NCBI GenBank assembly: GCA_043228905.1
Contig: JBHGNT010000017.1
Coordinates: forward strand, 16,988,001-17,052,000
DNA from: Azolla caroliniana
Lineage: Eukaryota; Polypodiophyta
DNA: 64,000 nt
Direction: 5' to 3'
Part shown: in pieces, positions 52,052 to 61,116 of the stretch
Layout: each line of letters begins with the position of its first letter
Position numbering within the stretch: position 1 is the first letter of the stretch
The notes under the pieces: generated by a model
Told to the model about the DNA's origin: nothing
Seen by the model: only the letters and a program-made list of their open reading frames with translations
The model's database searches: none
Made by a program: the position numbers and the translations under genes

Positions 52052-53575
52052 TCAGTCGTCATGCTTGCCATAGTTCTCCCTTTGGGGGTTGTAACCGGGG
52101 GAGTGATCCCGGTTGTAACGCTCATTCCGTTCCCCATTATAGTCCTGATATCTATCATATCTATCATACCAGTCGCGGTCATACACGTTTCTTCGATCAC
52201 CGTACTGGACATCTTGTGTCGGTCGGTAACGCTCCTCTCGCCGCCAACGCTCTTCTTCCTCCTCCTGGTTGCTCCGTGGTTCGATTTGCCGGACTGGTGG
52301 TGCTTGCTGATTCAGCAAGTTATACTCGCACTGATCCATTGTGTGGTTTCTGGAAAGGCAAAGCAGGCATTGAGAACGCATGGTGCTCTCTAGCGCCAAA
52401 TGTCTGGCATTCAGGCAAGTCGTACATTGAACTACTTGTCGAAAGCCAAGGTCTTCATCAGTCGGTAACATTCTTTGGAGTGCCCCCATCGTCAGCCACG
52501 AGCTGGAGTTTTCCATTTCCTTGACTCGGTCTATGACCTGGTCAACAGAACTCGTGCGGAAATGAATAACTGTGCACACCGTTTGTAGGGGTTCCCGTAG
52601 TGCTGCTAGGAATATCGCCTTAGTCTCTTCCTCCAGTGGTGCCCGACTGAGCTGGCTGTGCATTCTCTCGAATCGGATTACAAATTGTTGAATGTTCTCC
52701 GTGGGCTCCTGCCTAAGGTATAGAATAGGTCGACCATTTCCCGCTGATCCACTTCTTTGTGAAAAAAATGTAAGAATTTAGTTTCAAGGCCTCAAACGTC
52801 GTGATGGTACTGGGATCTTGCGTCAAGCGCCATCTAGCGGTTGGCCCCTCCAGGGTCATGCCGAACTCCGCCATCTTTGAGCGTTCTACTTCGGCCGCGG
52901 TTAAGCGTTGTGACACATAATTCGCTTCCTAGGTCTACTGAAATGCATAGACGTGGGCCTCTGCGTCCGGATCATCCCGGTACTTGGGATATTGAAACGG
53001 CATGTCGTCGTCCGGTGTTAGAACGCAGGCTAGTGGTGTCGGAGGTCTCTCTTCCTCCTTCATTAGAGGTCTCTCCGCCTCCTCTATGGGAGGTCTTTCT
53101 TCCTCTGTGGGAGTTCTTTTCGCCTCTGCTTCGGTTGTTGGGGTTTGCTCAGCCCTTGGCCGATCTGTGGCTTCCAGCTCTGTCAATTCTGGTTCCGGTG
53201 TCGGCGAGGTATCCAATTCCTCGTCCGCCGGTCCGTCTGGGGTGTAGTGACTGTTGCGGTAATTAGAATGAGCGCTATATTCGCCGTCCGAGTCCCCGAT
53301 TCAAAGGCCGAAAATGGTTCAAAATCGCCGTCTCCTGCAGCTAATGCCTGCAACAGGGATTCCGTTTCCCGAAGACTACTCAAGTTGCTTCCTTCGTCGG
53401 GGTGGAAATCTTGTTGCAAACAGAGTGACTCCTCAGCCACTCGCCGAATCACTTTGGAAAATGATGGATCCGAACGAATTTCTTTCGCCGTTTGCTGGAA
53501 GGCCTCTCACTTCCGCAGCCGCTCAGCAGTCTCCTTGCTTGATCCGTAACCAGTCCGCTCGCTGGTTTAGTCATC
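52052..53575 (-). pseudogene. A gag
   Basis: The start is near 53575 and the frame shifts near 53460. The acidic repeat region (EEERPPIEEAERPLMKEEE) corresponds to the Pro/Glu repeats of B but with different units. The capsid part MPFQYPKYRDDPDAEAHVY and RSKMAEFGMTLEGPTARW matches B. LSRAPLEEETKAIFLAALREP leads into an Arg/Tyr/Asp-rich stretch. Confidence 0.83.
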
Positions 53576-53606
53576 CATTCCCGTCGTTGTTCGCTATGCT
53601 TATGTA

Positions 53607-53622
53607 GGAATCGTGGTCGCCA
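53607..53622 (-). other. Primer binding site of A
   Basis: The minus strand reads TGGCGACCACGATTCC, seven bases from the LTR. It fits the 3' end of tRNA-Arg, as recalled for Ogre/Tat elements. Confidence 0.7.
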
Positions 53623-53629
53623 AAAACTG

Positions 53630-54092
53630 TGTTACTCCGTAGGGCTGGACAATAGCCTAACACAGGGTGTCGACAGAAGACACTTCACCAAAGGGTGTTA
53701 CGGTGAAACAGATTTAGATCGACGATTAATCAGACCTTAATCGGTTACTTAAGCAACAGATCCTTAATCTTTAATACATGTGTATGATAGAAAGTAATTA
53801 GCACATAACGGTAATCAGTGCACAGAGATAAGGAAATAGAGCTTTATTAATTATCCATCGTCATTTATAATGTAACCAGGCCTTTTTATAGATCATCGGC
53901 TCTGCCTACAAAACGGTGCCAACTGGCACACTAATATGAACCGGTCTGGATCCAGATCGGCATACCAATTTTGGTCCATCCGTTCACTTCTCTAAAATCT
54001 ACTTAATTACTTAATATCCTAATAATAGCCTGTGATTATTTCTGCCCTTTCATATTCTGAACTGTCCTTCACTCCTTGCCAGCTGGCTAACA
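53630..54092 (-). repeat. 5' LTR of A
   Basis: 463 bp with the same ends as the 3' copy. It has about 12 extra bp near 53862 (ATTTATAATGTAACC) and a minus-strand TATA box at 53883-53890. Confidence 0.92.
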
Positions 54093-54447
54093 TCCAGAAG
54101 GGTGAGTCGGTGAGCAAGTGAGCCGATGAGCTGGGGAGCCGGTTAGCTGGATCAAGCAGTAACCGGAAGCCAAGTAGCAACTAGTCTACTAGGGAGTTAA
54201 TATCTCGTAGTTAGTGTAAGACACTCGTGTGAGCATTGAAGTACACCGTACTTCTGTCAGTCTAGATGGACTTGTATAAAAATGTTCACTAAACACATAC
54301 GATGTACAAACTGAGTACTATTTTTTGAATTGAGTTTCTGTGTGCTCTCTCTCTGTCTCTGTCTCTCCCACGTACTGTTCAACTCTCCATTAAACCTGTT
54401 TTCTGCTTTCTATATTCTATTGCTTCTGCACGCTATTTGTTTCTATA
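54093..54447 (+). repeat. 3' LTR of D, second part
   Basis: It resumes with the duplicated TCCAG and continues AAGGGTGAGTCGGTGAGC. It ends TTTCTATA, where the 5' LTR has TTTCTACA, followed by the GTTTT duplication. Confidence 0.9.
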
Positions 54448-54452
54448 GTTTT

Positions 54453-55480
54453 TGCTTCCCAAAGAAGAGTCTAAGTTCCGGAAAATGTTGGAGCAACACG
54501 GGAAAGCATTTGCCTTTTCCCCACAAGAAATCGGATGTGTTGACCCAATGCTTGTGGAACCAATAGTTATCTTTACAATACCCCATGTGCCATAGAACTT
54601 GAAGCCAATTCCGGTTCCAAGAGCTCACATTCCAAGATTGTTGGAGTTGTTAAAAGAAAAGATTAAAATGGGAATCCTTGAGCCATCTAATGCGCCTTAT
54701 TCAAATAGGTGGTTCACAGTGCCGAAAAAGAATGGAGCACTTCGATTTATCCAAGATCTGCAACCGGTAAACAAGGTCACCATTCGTAATGTTGGTATTG
54801 GACCCAATGTTGATGAGTTTGCTGAAGCTTTTGCAGGAAGGTCGATTTACTCGATTGGAGACTTGTATTCTGGATACGACCAATTTCAATTGTCTTTGGA
54901 TAGTCGAGACATCACAACGATGCGGACTCCCATCGGGCTAGTAAGGATGTATACATTACCACAAGGGGCAACTAACTCGGTGGCCCACATGATGAATGCC
55001 ATGAACAAAGTACTAAGAGACTGCATCCCAGATATTACGATGCCTTTGCTCGATGATATCCCTATAAAGGGGCGCCTCGAATCAGAGAAGGACGAGTCTT
55101 TAGATCAAGATGGATGTCGAAAATTTGTCTCAAACCATATTAAAGACTGCGGAAGAGTGCTAGAAAGACTAGAAGGTGCAAGGCTCACATTCTCCGAAGA
55201 AAAATCAGTATTTGGCCAAGACGAGATCCTAGTAGTGGGACATCTTTGTGGACCATATGGACAAAAACCCTCTCCCACGAAGGTGAATGTTATTCAAGAG
55301 ATTCGGGAGGAATGTGGAACGCAGACAGAGGTCCGAAGATTCTTAGGAGCATGTGCATTCTACCACATTTGGATTCCGCACTATGCTCATGTGGCTAAAC
55401 CCTTGTATAGCTTACTGAAAAAAGGGAGAAATTTCAAATGGGAACCGATACACACAAAGGCGATGAAGAGGTTAAAAGGG
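54453..55480 (+). pseudogene. E reverse transcriptase
   Basis: It resumes after D with a lead-in FRKMLEQHGKAFAFSP, a TAG near 54596 where the conserved Trp is expected, and then the open frame 54599-55591. RT motifs are PYSNRWFTVPKKNGALRFIQ, YSIGDLYSGYDQFQLSL and MRTPIGLVRMYTLPQGATNS. The catalytic box is TMPLLDDIPIKG, not YxDD. Thumb-like ILVVGHLCGPYG and RRFLGACAFYHIWIPHYA follow. At about 55480 RT ends abruptly in LTR-like sequence. It is a gypsy-type RT but clearly unlike A, B and C. Confidence 0.85.
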
Positions 55481-55604
55481 CTAAACGACAGTCGATTCCT
55501 TACAAGCACAAGTCACCCGATTCATTCTCCTTGGTCAAAGACCCCGGTGGTCCCGTTTGACCGACCCGTAGGCGCAGATTTCCGTGATTAGTAACCACTC
55601 CCCT
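55481..55604 (+). repeat. LTR fragment joined to E RT
   Basis: The segment with TCAAAGACCCCGGTGGTCCC and GACCGACCCGTAGGCGC also occurs at about 57330-57390, 57480-57530 and 61655-61700, and in shorter form at 20690. It is the distal part of the E/K-type LTR. It truncates the RT frame and meets the inverted gag copy G at 55605. Confidence 0.7.
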
Positions 55605-57274
55605 TCAAATTCTTGTTCAATTTAGAGTCCTTCCATTGTGATAGCGCTCGTTGAGACATTTGTCAGTCTCTGGTTCCTTCTTCACTTGTCGTCAATCTCT
55701 TCCTTTTTATTAAGTCAATGATGACATCATGAAATTCTTTCTTTGCAATTCATAAGACCTCTCGTAGTGTGAACTCGATTCGTCTGTCCAGGATTCTTTC
55801 TTCCATCACACGCTTAAGGTTGGTGGATTGCTCTATCTCCGAGCGTAGTTTGAACGTTGGTCTGATTCTTTCCTTCCCTCTTTCGGTTATCGTTTGGGGC
55901 AGTGATGATTCTTTCTTCTTTGAACAACTTCTCTTGTGTCATGTTTCTTTGAAGGGCTTGATTGGTCATTTGGTCTTTTTCGTTTCTCTTCAACTAGGAC
56001 GTCGTAGTTTTGACACATGGCCTCGACGGAGCTAGACTTCTCCTCCACAGGGTCCTCCCATCCCGTCATTTCTTGGACTCTTCGTTCTGCTTTGCATGCC
56101 TCGTTCATGCAGAGCTTCCCTTTTCCGACTTGATTCAATATGATTAGCCAAAACTCTCCTACTTGAGACTCTTGGGCTCTCGTCTCGTGTCCAGCTCGAA
56201 TTCCAGCAGATGAGGAATAGTAAACACTATTCACTTTGTTTTCTTCCATTTCCTCCATCAACTTCTTCATACCTCCTCGGCCGAAGTTGGTATTGAGAGG
56301 ACGTTGTGTCACTGAGGATGAATCCGATTGTTGGAGAGATAAATGATATCTCGTCGGAGGGCATTTTGGAATTCTGAGCAATCTCTCCGTTGGTGTTCCA
56401 AGGAGTCACACCAAATACAGCTACGAGGAAAGTCTAGGCGACGACCCGGAAAACTTTGAGTTTCCTCCTTTGTAATATGAGAAATTCTCATCTCTCGAAG
56501 CATGTCTACAAGTTCATCCATTTTGGATCCATTTGTGGGTTGAGCCACTTCATCATCCCTCGTTCTTTGGGCTTTTGGTTCCTGTCTCATGTTGTGAGAA
56601 TGCTGGCCAATTTGAGCTGCAACATTCGATCTTGTCTTGTTGTCCCATTGTTGACGCTTATCAAAATGTCCACATGCTCTCTTCCTTGCTGCCCAATTAG
56701 AAATGAGGCCTTCATCATTCTCTAATAGTAGTCCAAGATCTCTTCGATCTTTCTCATCTACTGATTTGATAAATAGGAGCACTTTGCTAGAATCGAGAAT
56801 CGTTTTGTCAAGTGCAGGCAAAAGATCAAATCTTTGCTCATACTCGTGGAGCGTCGCACTCGCACTCAACTCTTTGTTAGAAGACTCCACCCAATCCATT
56901 AAATCTTTCTTCGTCATTCGAGATGAGTCACCAAACCCATATTCTTCAAGTAAACTCCGTTCGAAAGATGACCATTCAGGATTGGTCTCTTGTAGCTCTA
57001 GGACCCGGGAGTAAAGACTTCAAGTTACAATCCTTGAGAAGTTTGTCACTTGTCTTGCTATGGGAATACCCTTTTTCTGCATTTCTGTTTTGTAGGTTTC
57101 AAGGTATCGTGTCACATCTCTACCATCAAAGCATCCGTTGGTGTCCACGATCCTATCGATGGCAACGTCAAGGCCTGTGACGTTGTCTCTCTCCTGAAGC
57201 ATTTGGTCCATCCTCCTCGCCATTGCTTGTGCTAGACTATCATTAGAGTCTCTAGCATTCGAAGTTCCGGCCAT
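55605..57274 (-). pseudogene. Inverted gag copy G (E family)
   Basis: It starts MAGTSNARDSNDSLAQ at 57274. Then LEQ-type helices, a stop near 57015 and a new run 56917-56309 with KVLLFIKSVDEKDRRDLGLL and the zinc knuckle CIWCDSLEHQRRDC near 56400. The C-terminal Glu/Lys-rich part follows (56381 to 55887). The DNA is the reverse complement of E from about 20736 to 21640 but also has the N-terminal gag that E lost. It stops at 55605 inside the gag-protease region. Confidence 0.82.
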
Positions 57275-57289
57275 CCTCCCTTGCCGTTC

Positions 57290-57307
57290 TTCACGTCAGG
57301 TTCACCA
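57290..57307 (-). other. Primer binding site of G
   Basis: The minus strand reads TGGTGAACCTGACGTGAA, six bases from an LTR end (TGTCGC at 57314). It is one to two changes from the H and K sites. Confidence 0.7.
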
Positions 57308-57406
57308 AATCTATGTCGCAGAAATCCGCGCCTGCAGGTTGGTCAAAGACCCCAGTGGTCTCGTTCGACCAACCCGCAGGCGCGGATTTTTGGGACATAG
57401 ATTTGG
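57305..57406. repeat. Near-perfect palindrome of two LTR ends
   Basis: The left arm CCAAATCTATGTC...GCGCCTGCAGGTTGGTC is answered by GACCAACCCGCAGGCGC...GACATAGATTTGG, with AAAGACCCCAGTGGTCTCGTT in the middle, itself partly self-complementary. The arms are about 40 bp. Each arm is an E-type LTR end followed by the first bases of the TGGTGAA primer site. Confidence 0.85.
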
Positions 57407-57429
57407 TTTTTTCTTTTTCTTTTTAGGAT

Positions 57430-57637
57430 AACCTAAACGGTCAATTCCTTACAGGCACAACTCACCCGATTTGTTCTCCCCAGTCAAAGACCTGGGTGGT
57501 CCCGTTCGACCGACCCGTAGGTGTGGAAATCCCATCACAATCCTCCATAACCACTAGCGGATAGAGGCTCGGTGCTTGTCCGCGCTTGTGACGCACACAT
57601 CCCGACGTTTGGCACATGTGTCACACACCACGCGACA
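57430..57637 (+). repeat. 5' LTR of K, distal part
   Basis: It matches 61600-61768 of the 3' LTR and 19855-19980 of F1 (AATCCTCCATAACCACTAGCGG, then GGTGCTTGTCC). It ends CACGCGACA. The proximal part is missing. Confidence 0.8.
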
Positions 57638-57643
57638 TCTACT

Positions 57644-57662
57644 TGGTGAACCCAACGTGAAC
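57644..57662 (+). other. Primer binding site of K
   Basis: TGGTGAACCCAACGTGAAC, six bases after the LTR end. Same type as H and G. Confidence 0.7.
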
Positions 57663-57676
57663 AACACAAGGTGGTA

Positions 57677-58214
57677 ATGGGGGCATCGCGAATGATGGAC
57701 GTGATCTTGGATGCATACGACTTAGAGGAGTCAATAAGAATAGAAGTTGGTCTGAGGCTCATGATGCTTCCATTTGTAAGGAAGGCCATCGAAATGATGT
57801 TTCATGATGATAAGGACAAAGCATTGGAGTATCTCAAGTTGGAAAGGAAAGTCGAAAGACTATATCCAGAAATTCCGGATTGGTACGAAGCGGTTCTGAT
57901 GTCAAGATTCGGGCCTCCACCTTTTTATGGTTTGCTCGGCAATGACGACGATGAAGATGATTGAGATCGGTGTAGTTGCAGTTGTGAAGAGACATGTGAC
58001 GAAGAACAAGGCTTTGAATAGAGATATCGAGATCGACATGCCTATGGTCGTTAGGAGGATCGTTGCAAACTCGACAAAGGAGAAACATGTGACGAAGAAC
58101 GTGGACTCAAGAGGGGAGATCAAGAAGGATGTGATAATGAAGAGACATGGAACAAAGAACATGCATTCGAGGGGAATGGCCAAGATACTCAAGGATGTGA
58201 TCGTGAAGAGACGT
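57677..58214 (+). CDS. K ORF, N-terminal part
   Basis: It starts MGASRMMDVILDAYD only 14 bp after the primer site. 96 codons are open to TGA at 57962-57964. The same frame then continues with CSCEETCDEEQGFE, a TAG near 58018 and the first copies of the repeat (EETWNKEHAFEGNGQDTQGC). The first 96 residues are helical and acidic at the end (NDDDEDD) and resemble nothing I know. The frame is broken at 58214 by a solo LTR. The stops suggest decay after the ORF was in use. Confidence 0.55.
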
Positions 58215-59285
58215 TGTCGTGTGAATCTTCTCACACTATGTAAAAATATAAATAATAAAATAAGTACTTTATATTAGCTTAATGGCATGTTATAGAAAGA
58301 TGGATGTTTGAGAATATAGGGAAAATAGAACTATGATTTATCTCACATAGATAGGAAACTTAAGGCCCTGGCTATATAAGCACTTTGAGACCCCTCATTT
58401 TCATTTGTGCTAAGAGCACTTTGGCCACTTTATCTTGATGGATAATGGTGGCCAAGTTCCCAAAAACTAGAAACCGGCTGGTAAGCGAAACCGGAACCCG
58501 CTTGTAAGCAAAACCAGAAACCAGCCGGTAACCAAAACCAAAACCGGCGGCGGAGCCGGTGAGGCGGCGGCAATCGGCGACTAGACGGAACCGGCGACTG
58601 GACGAGGCTGGACGCAAACCGAACGGATAACAGGATCATGTGGCTAATTAAAGTGAAGTGAAGAAAACTAAAGTAAAGGTCATGTAGATGGTTGCATGCA
58701 ACTAAAAGAAAAAGTTATGCAACTAAAAGTAGAGGCCATGTAACAAAAAGTGGAAAGGCTATGATCAATGGAGAACTCTATATATATTCCATTTTTTTTC
58801 CTACACTTACACTCTCTCTATTATTTTTCTTTTCCTTCTTAGCTCCCTTATATTATCAAAGCCATAACACTCAAAAACCCTAATTTTTCCTACGGAAGCC
58901 ATATCACTCATAAACCCTAATTTCCTTACGGAAGCCATAAACCCTAAATTTCCTTACGGAAGCCATAAACCCTAATTTTCCATACGAAAGCCATATCTCT
59001 CATAAACCCTAATTTCCTTACAGAAGCCAAAAACCCTAATTTTCCCTACGGAAGCCATATCTCTCAAACCCCTAAATTTTCTTTTCTATTAATCTCCATA
59101 AGCTAAAAATTTTGAATCCCAATCTTGGGACATATTGTAATTTCTTTTCCTTTGTTAATGAAAATTATTAAATTTCTTATTTCCGTTAATTGTTAAAAAT
59201 ATAAAAGCACGAATGTGATGTCCTCTGGTCGAAGGCCCCGAGGTCCTACCTCAAGTTCACATGTCCTCGTCATATTTTCGCGACA
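58215..59285 (+). repeat. Solo LTR of the H type
   Basis: 1071 bp from TGTCGTGTGAATC to TTTTCGCGACA, flanked by ACGT (58211-58214 and 59286-59289). TATA box TATATAAG at 58373-58380. It has the AACTAAAAGT units near 58690-58750 and a run of five or more CCATA..AACCCTAATTT units at 58855-59075. If one ACGT copy is counted, the K reading frame is continuous across it, which supports insertion followed by LTR-LTR recombination. Confidence 0.85.
58855..59075 (+). repeat. Tandem CATAAACCCTAATTT repeat in the solo LTR
   Basis: Six or so units of about 30-38 bp with TACGGAAGCCATA and AACCCTAATTTTCC. The AACCCTAA core looks like plant telo-box sequence but is not a (TTTAGGG)n array. Confidence 0.75.
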
Positions 59286-60848
59286 ACGTGCCACAAAGAA
59301 TGTGGGTTCAAGGGAAAAGACCAAGATACTCAAATATGCGATCGTGAAGAGACATGTGACAAAGAACGTGGGATGGAGTGGAAGGATCAAGACACTCAAG
59401 GATGCAATCTTGAAGAGAGATGTGACAAAGAACGTGGACTCAAGAGGGAAGATCGAGAAGGATGCGATAATGAAGAGACATGGAACGAAGAACATGTGTT
59501 TGAGGGGAAAGACCAAGATACTCAAGGATGCAGTCATGAAGAGACATGTGACAAAGAACGTGGGTTTGAGGAGAAAGATCAAGATCTACATGATTATGAC
59601 AAAGACAAAGATCATTACAAACTCACAAAGAGTGCTCGAGATCTACAAGGTTATGATCATGACAAAGATTACTACAAACACAAGAGGAGGAATCAATGTC
59701 AAGCTCTTCATGGTTGTACTAATGAAAAAGCACTCGACGAAAGTCACAATGAGTGTAGTTGGGATCAAGACTCTCATGGTTTAGATTTTGATGACAAGTA
59801 TGATAGGTTTAAGGAGAGCCACGAACAAGAGAAGAAGTTAGGAAGAGACAAAAACTTTACATTTAAACATAATGACGGTGAGAATAATAATGATACGCAT
59901 GATTTAGGGCTTGATGATAGTAAGGAAGAGTGTATTATTGAGGGTGAGAATGAGTGTCATGAGAAGAATGAGGGTTATGATGATAAAAAGATGTGCACTT
60001 TTTGTGGATATGGTTATGATAAGGGTAATGATGAGAGTGAGAGTGACGAAGAGGAATTGTGTGTTTTAGGTTGCATTGGGTTTCTTCGAGATAGATTTTA
60101 TAAGAGTTTCACTAGATCAAATGGTGACATTCATGAGGGCATCCATTATGAAAATAGAATAGGGGTTTGTGATGATGAGGACGTTTTACAAAAATATGTA
60201 TATGATGATGTGGGGTTACGTAATGATCACATGGGTATAAGTAAGGAAAATCTAGAAAATGTTATTTGGGACGTGTCTAATGATGATGCTGATGTTGTGA
60301 GTATGTGTGGGAAGGATAGGAGTAATATTGAGGATAATCTAGAAAATGCTATGATGGTTTGGGATGTGTATAATGATAATGTTGGTGTTGTGAGTGTGTG
60401 TGGGAAGGATGAGTTTAGGGTAGATGATATTGAATATGATGGTTATCTCGTGATAAATGATTTGGTGATTAAAGATATACTTAATTCAAAGGATGATGAT
60501 GATGTAAGTACAATTAACATTGAGGTTGGTATCGAAGAAGATGATATTGTGTTAAAATGGATGGTTATTACTTATAAAGAAGAAAGGAAAGAAGTGATTA
60601 TGAGGACTACCCATGGGAAGGAAAGGAAAGATGCATCAAGATGGTGGGATGTCCAACTAAACAGAGGAGGTTGTATTGCCAACATTTCCATCTCCCATCT
60701 CAAAGAAAAAGATTGGCTAATTAGAAGAAGCACTCCGTTTTTAGATTCGGTTCGACAAGACACATCAACTGTGCACCAAGAGGATCAAAGGAGGAGGTTG
60801 GGTATTGGTCTACAAACAGTTTTGGCAACCAACACAGGACGACAATAA
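59286..60848 (+). CDS. K ORF, main part: 22-residue repeats and acidic domain
   Basis: About 520 codons are open from the solo-LTR junction to TAA at 60846-60848. The first 110 residues are a chain of about 22-residue units of the type EETCDKERGFEEKDQDTQGC, each with one or two Cys. Next comes an Asp/Glu/Asn-rich part with paired Cys (MCTFCGYGYDKG and LCVLGCIGFL). Two near-repeats follow at about 60250-60420 (ENVIWDVSNDDADVVSMCG and WDVYNDNVGVVSVCGKD). The C-terminus is more basic. I recognise no domain. No pol motif exists anywhere in K. It may be a captured host or structural gene; this is inference. Confidence 0.6.
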   Translation, partial: TCHKECGFKGKDQDTQICDREETCDKERGMEWKDQDTQGCNLEERCDKERGLKREDREGCDNEETWNEEHVFEGKDQDTQGCSHEETCDKERGFEEKDQDLHDYDKDKDHYKLTKSARDLQGYDHDKDYYKHKRRNQCQALHGCTNEKALDESHNECSWDQDSHGLDFDDKYDRFKESHEQEKKLGRDKNFTFKHNDGENNNDTHDLGLDDSKEECIIEGENECHEKNEGYDDKKMCTFCGYGYDKGNDESESDEEELCVLGCIGFLRDRFYKSFTRSNGDIHEGIHYENRIGVCDDEDVLQKYVYDDVGLRNDHMGISKENLENVIWDVSNDDADVVSMCGKDRSNIEDNLENAMMVWDVYNDNVGVVSVCGKDEFRVDDIEYDGYLVINDLVIKDILNSKDDDDVSTINIEVGIEEDDIVLKWMVITYKEERKEVIMRTTHGKERKDASRWWDVQLNRGGCIANISISHLKEKDWLIRRSTPFLDSVRQDTSTVHQEDQRRRLGIGLQTVLATNTGRQ

Positions 60849-61100
60849 AGTTCGCAAAAAGGTGGTTCGGATCATATGTGGAGCTAGACGGATCAAGGTT
60901 GGTCATACCCATTACAAGGAAAAGATGTTCCAGAAAAGACAAGTTGAGGGTCCCGAGCTCGATGACCTCACATGACCTCAACAATGAAGATAGTAAGGCG
61001 GAACCCACAAATGTAAGTGAGTTCAACAAGGACATGGAAGAATCTCACACTATAGCCGAAATCTCACACTCTTTTCTTAGCACATACCAGAGGACGTGCG
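60849..61100 (+). other. K 3' untranslated region
   Basis: Spacer between the ORF and polypurine tract. A short run matching the C-terminal style continues (MTSHDLNNEDSKAEP in another frame), so the ORF may once have been longer. Confidence 0.4.
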
Positions 61101-61116
61101 GTTTGGTGGGGGTGGA
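61101..61116 (+). other. Polypurine tract of K
   Basis: GTTTGGTGGGGGTGGA abuts TGTCGTGAAG. It matches the H tract at 3031-3046. Confidence 0.82.

Larger units (their letters stand above)
28056..54092 (-). mobile_element. Tat-like gypsy element A, inserted in the D 3' LTR
   Basis: LTRs 28056-28506 and 53630-54092, target duplication TCCAG at 28051-28055 and 54093-54097. On the minus strand the order is gag, protease, RT, RNase H, integrase and an extra ORF. The extra ORF is split by B and C. Without them A is about 9.8 kb. The primer site fits tRNA-Arg. No chromodomain is present. RT and integrase resemble the Tat/Ogre group; the lineage call is inference. Confidence 0.9.
22715..54447 (+). 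mobile_element. Copia element D, inserted in E
   Basis: 5' LTR 22715-23129, interior 23130-28014, 3' LTR 28015-28055 plus 54093-54447, split by element A. Target duplication GTTTT is at 22710-22714 and 54448-54452. Without A it is about 5.7 kb, the same size as its sister J. Several stops and an RT deletion make it defective. Confidence 0.92.
20736..55480 (+). mobile_element. Gypsy element E, host of the nest
   Basis: E coding sequence runs gag and protease at 20736-22714, is interrupted by copia D, and resumes with reverse transcriptase at 54453-55480. The 5-bp sequence GTTTT on both sides of D and the continuing reading frame (LLPKEESKFRKML after the junction) show it was one element. An inverted copy of its gag lies at 55605-57274 (G). 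The gag N-terminus, RNase H and integrase are missing. Confidence 0.85.

Noticed and set aside
57671-57964. Small host gene of 97 codons
   Set aside because: It sits between a primer site and a repeat domain in one frame, so it is the start of the K ORF and not a separate host gene.
58855-59075. Interstitial telomere repeat
   Set aside because: AACCCTAA cores are there, but units are 30-38 bp and differ between the cores; no (TTTAGGG)n tract.
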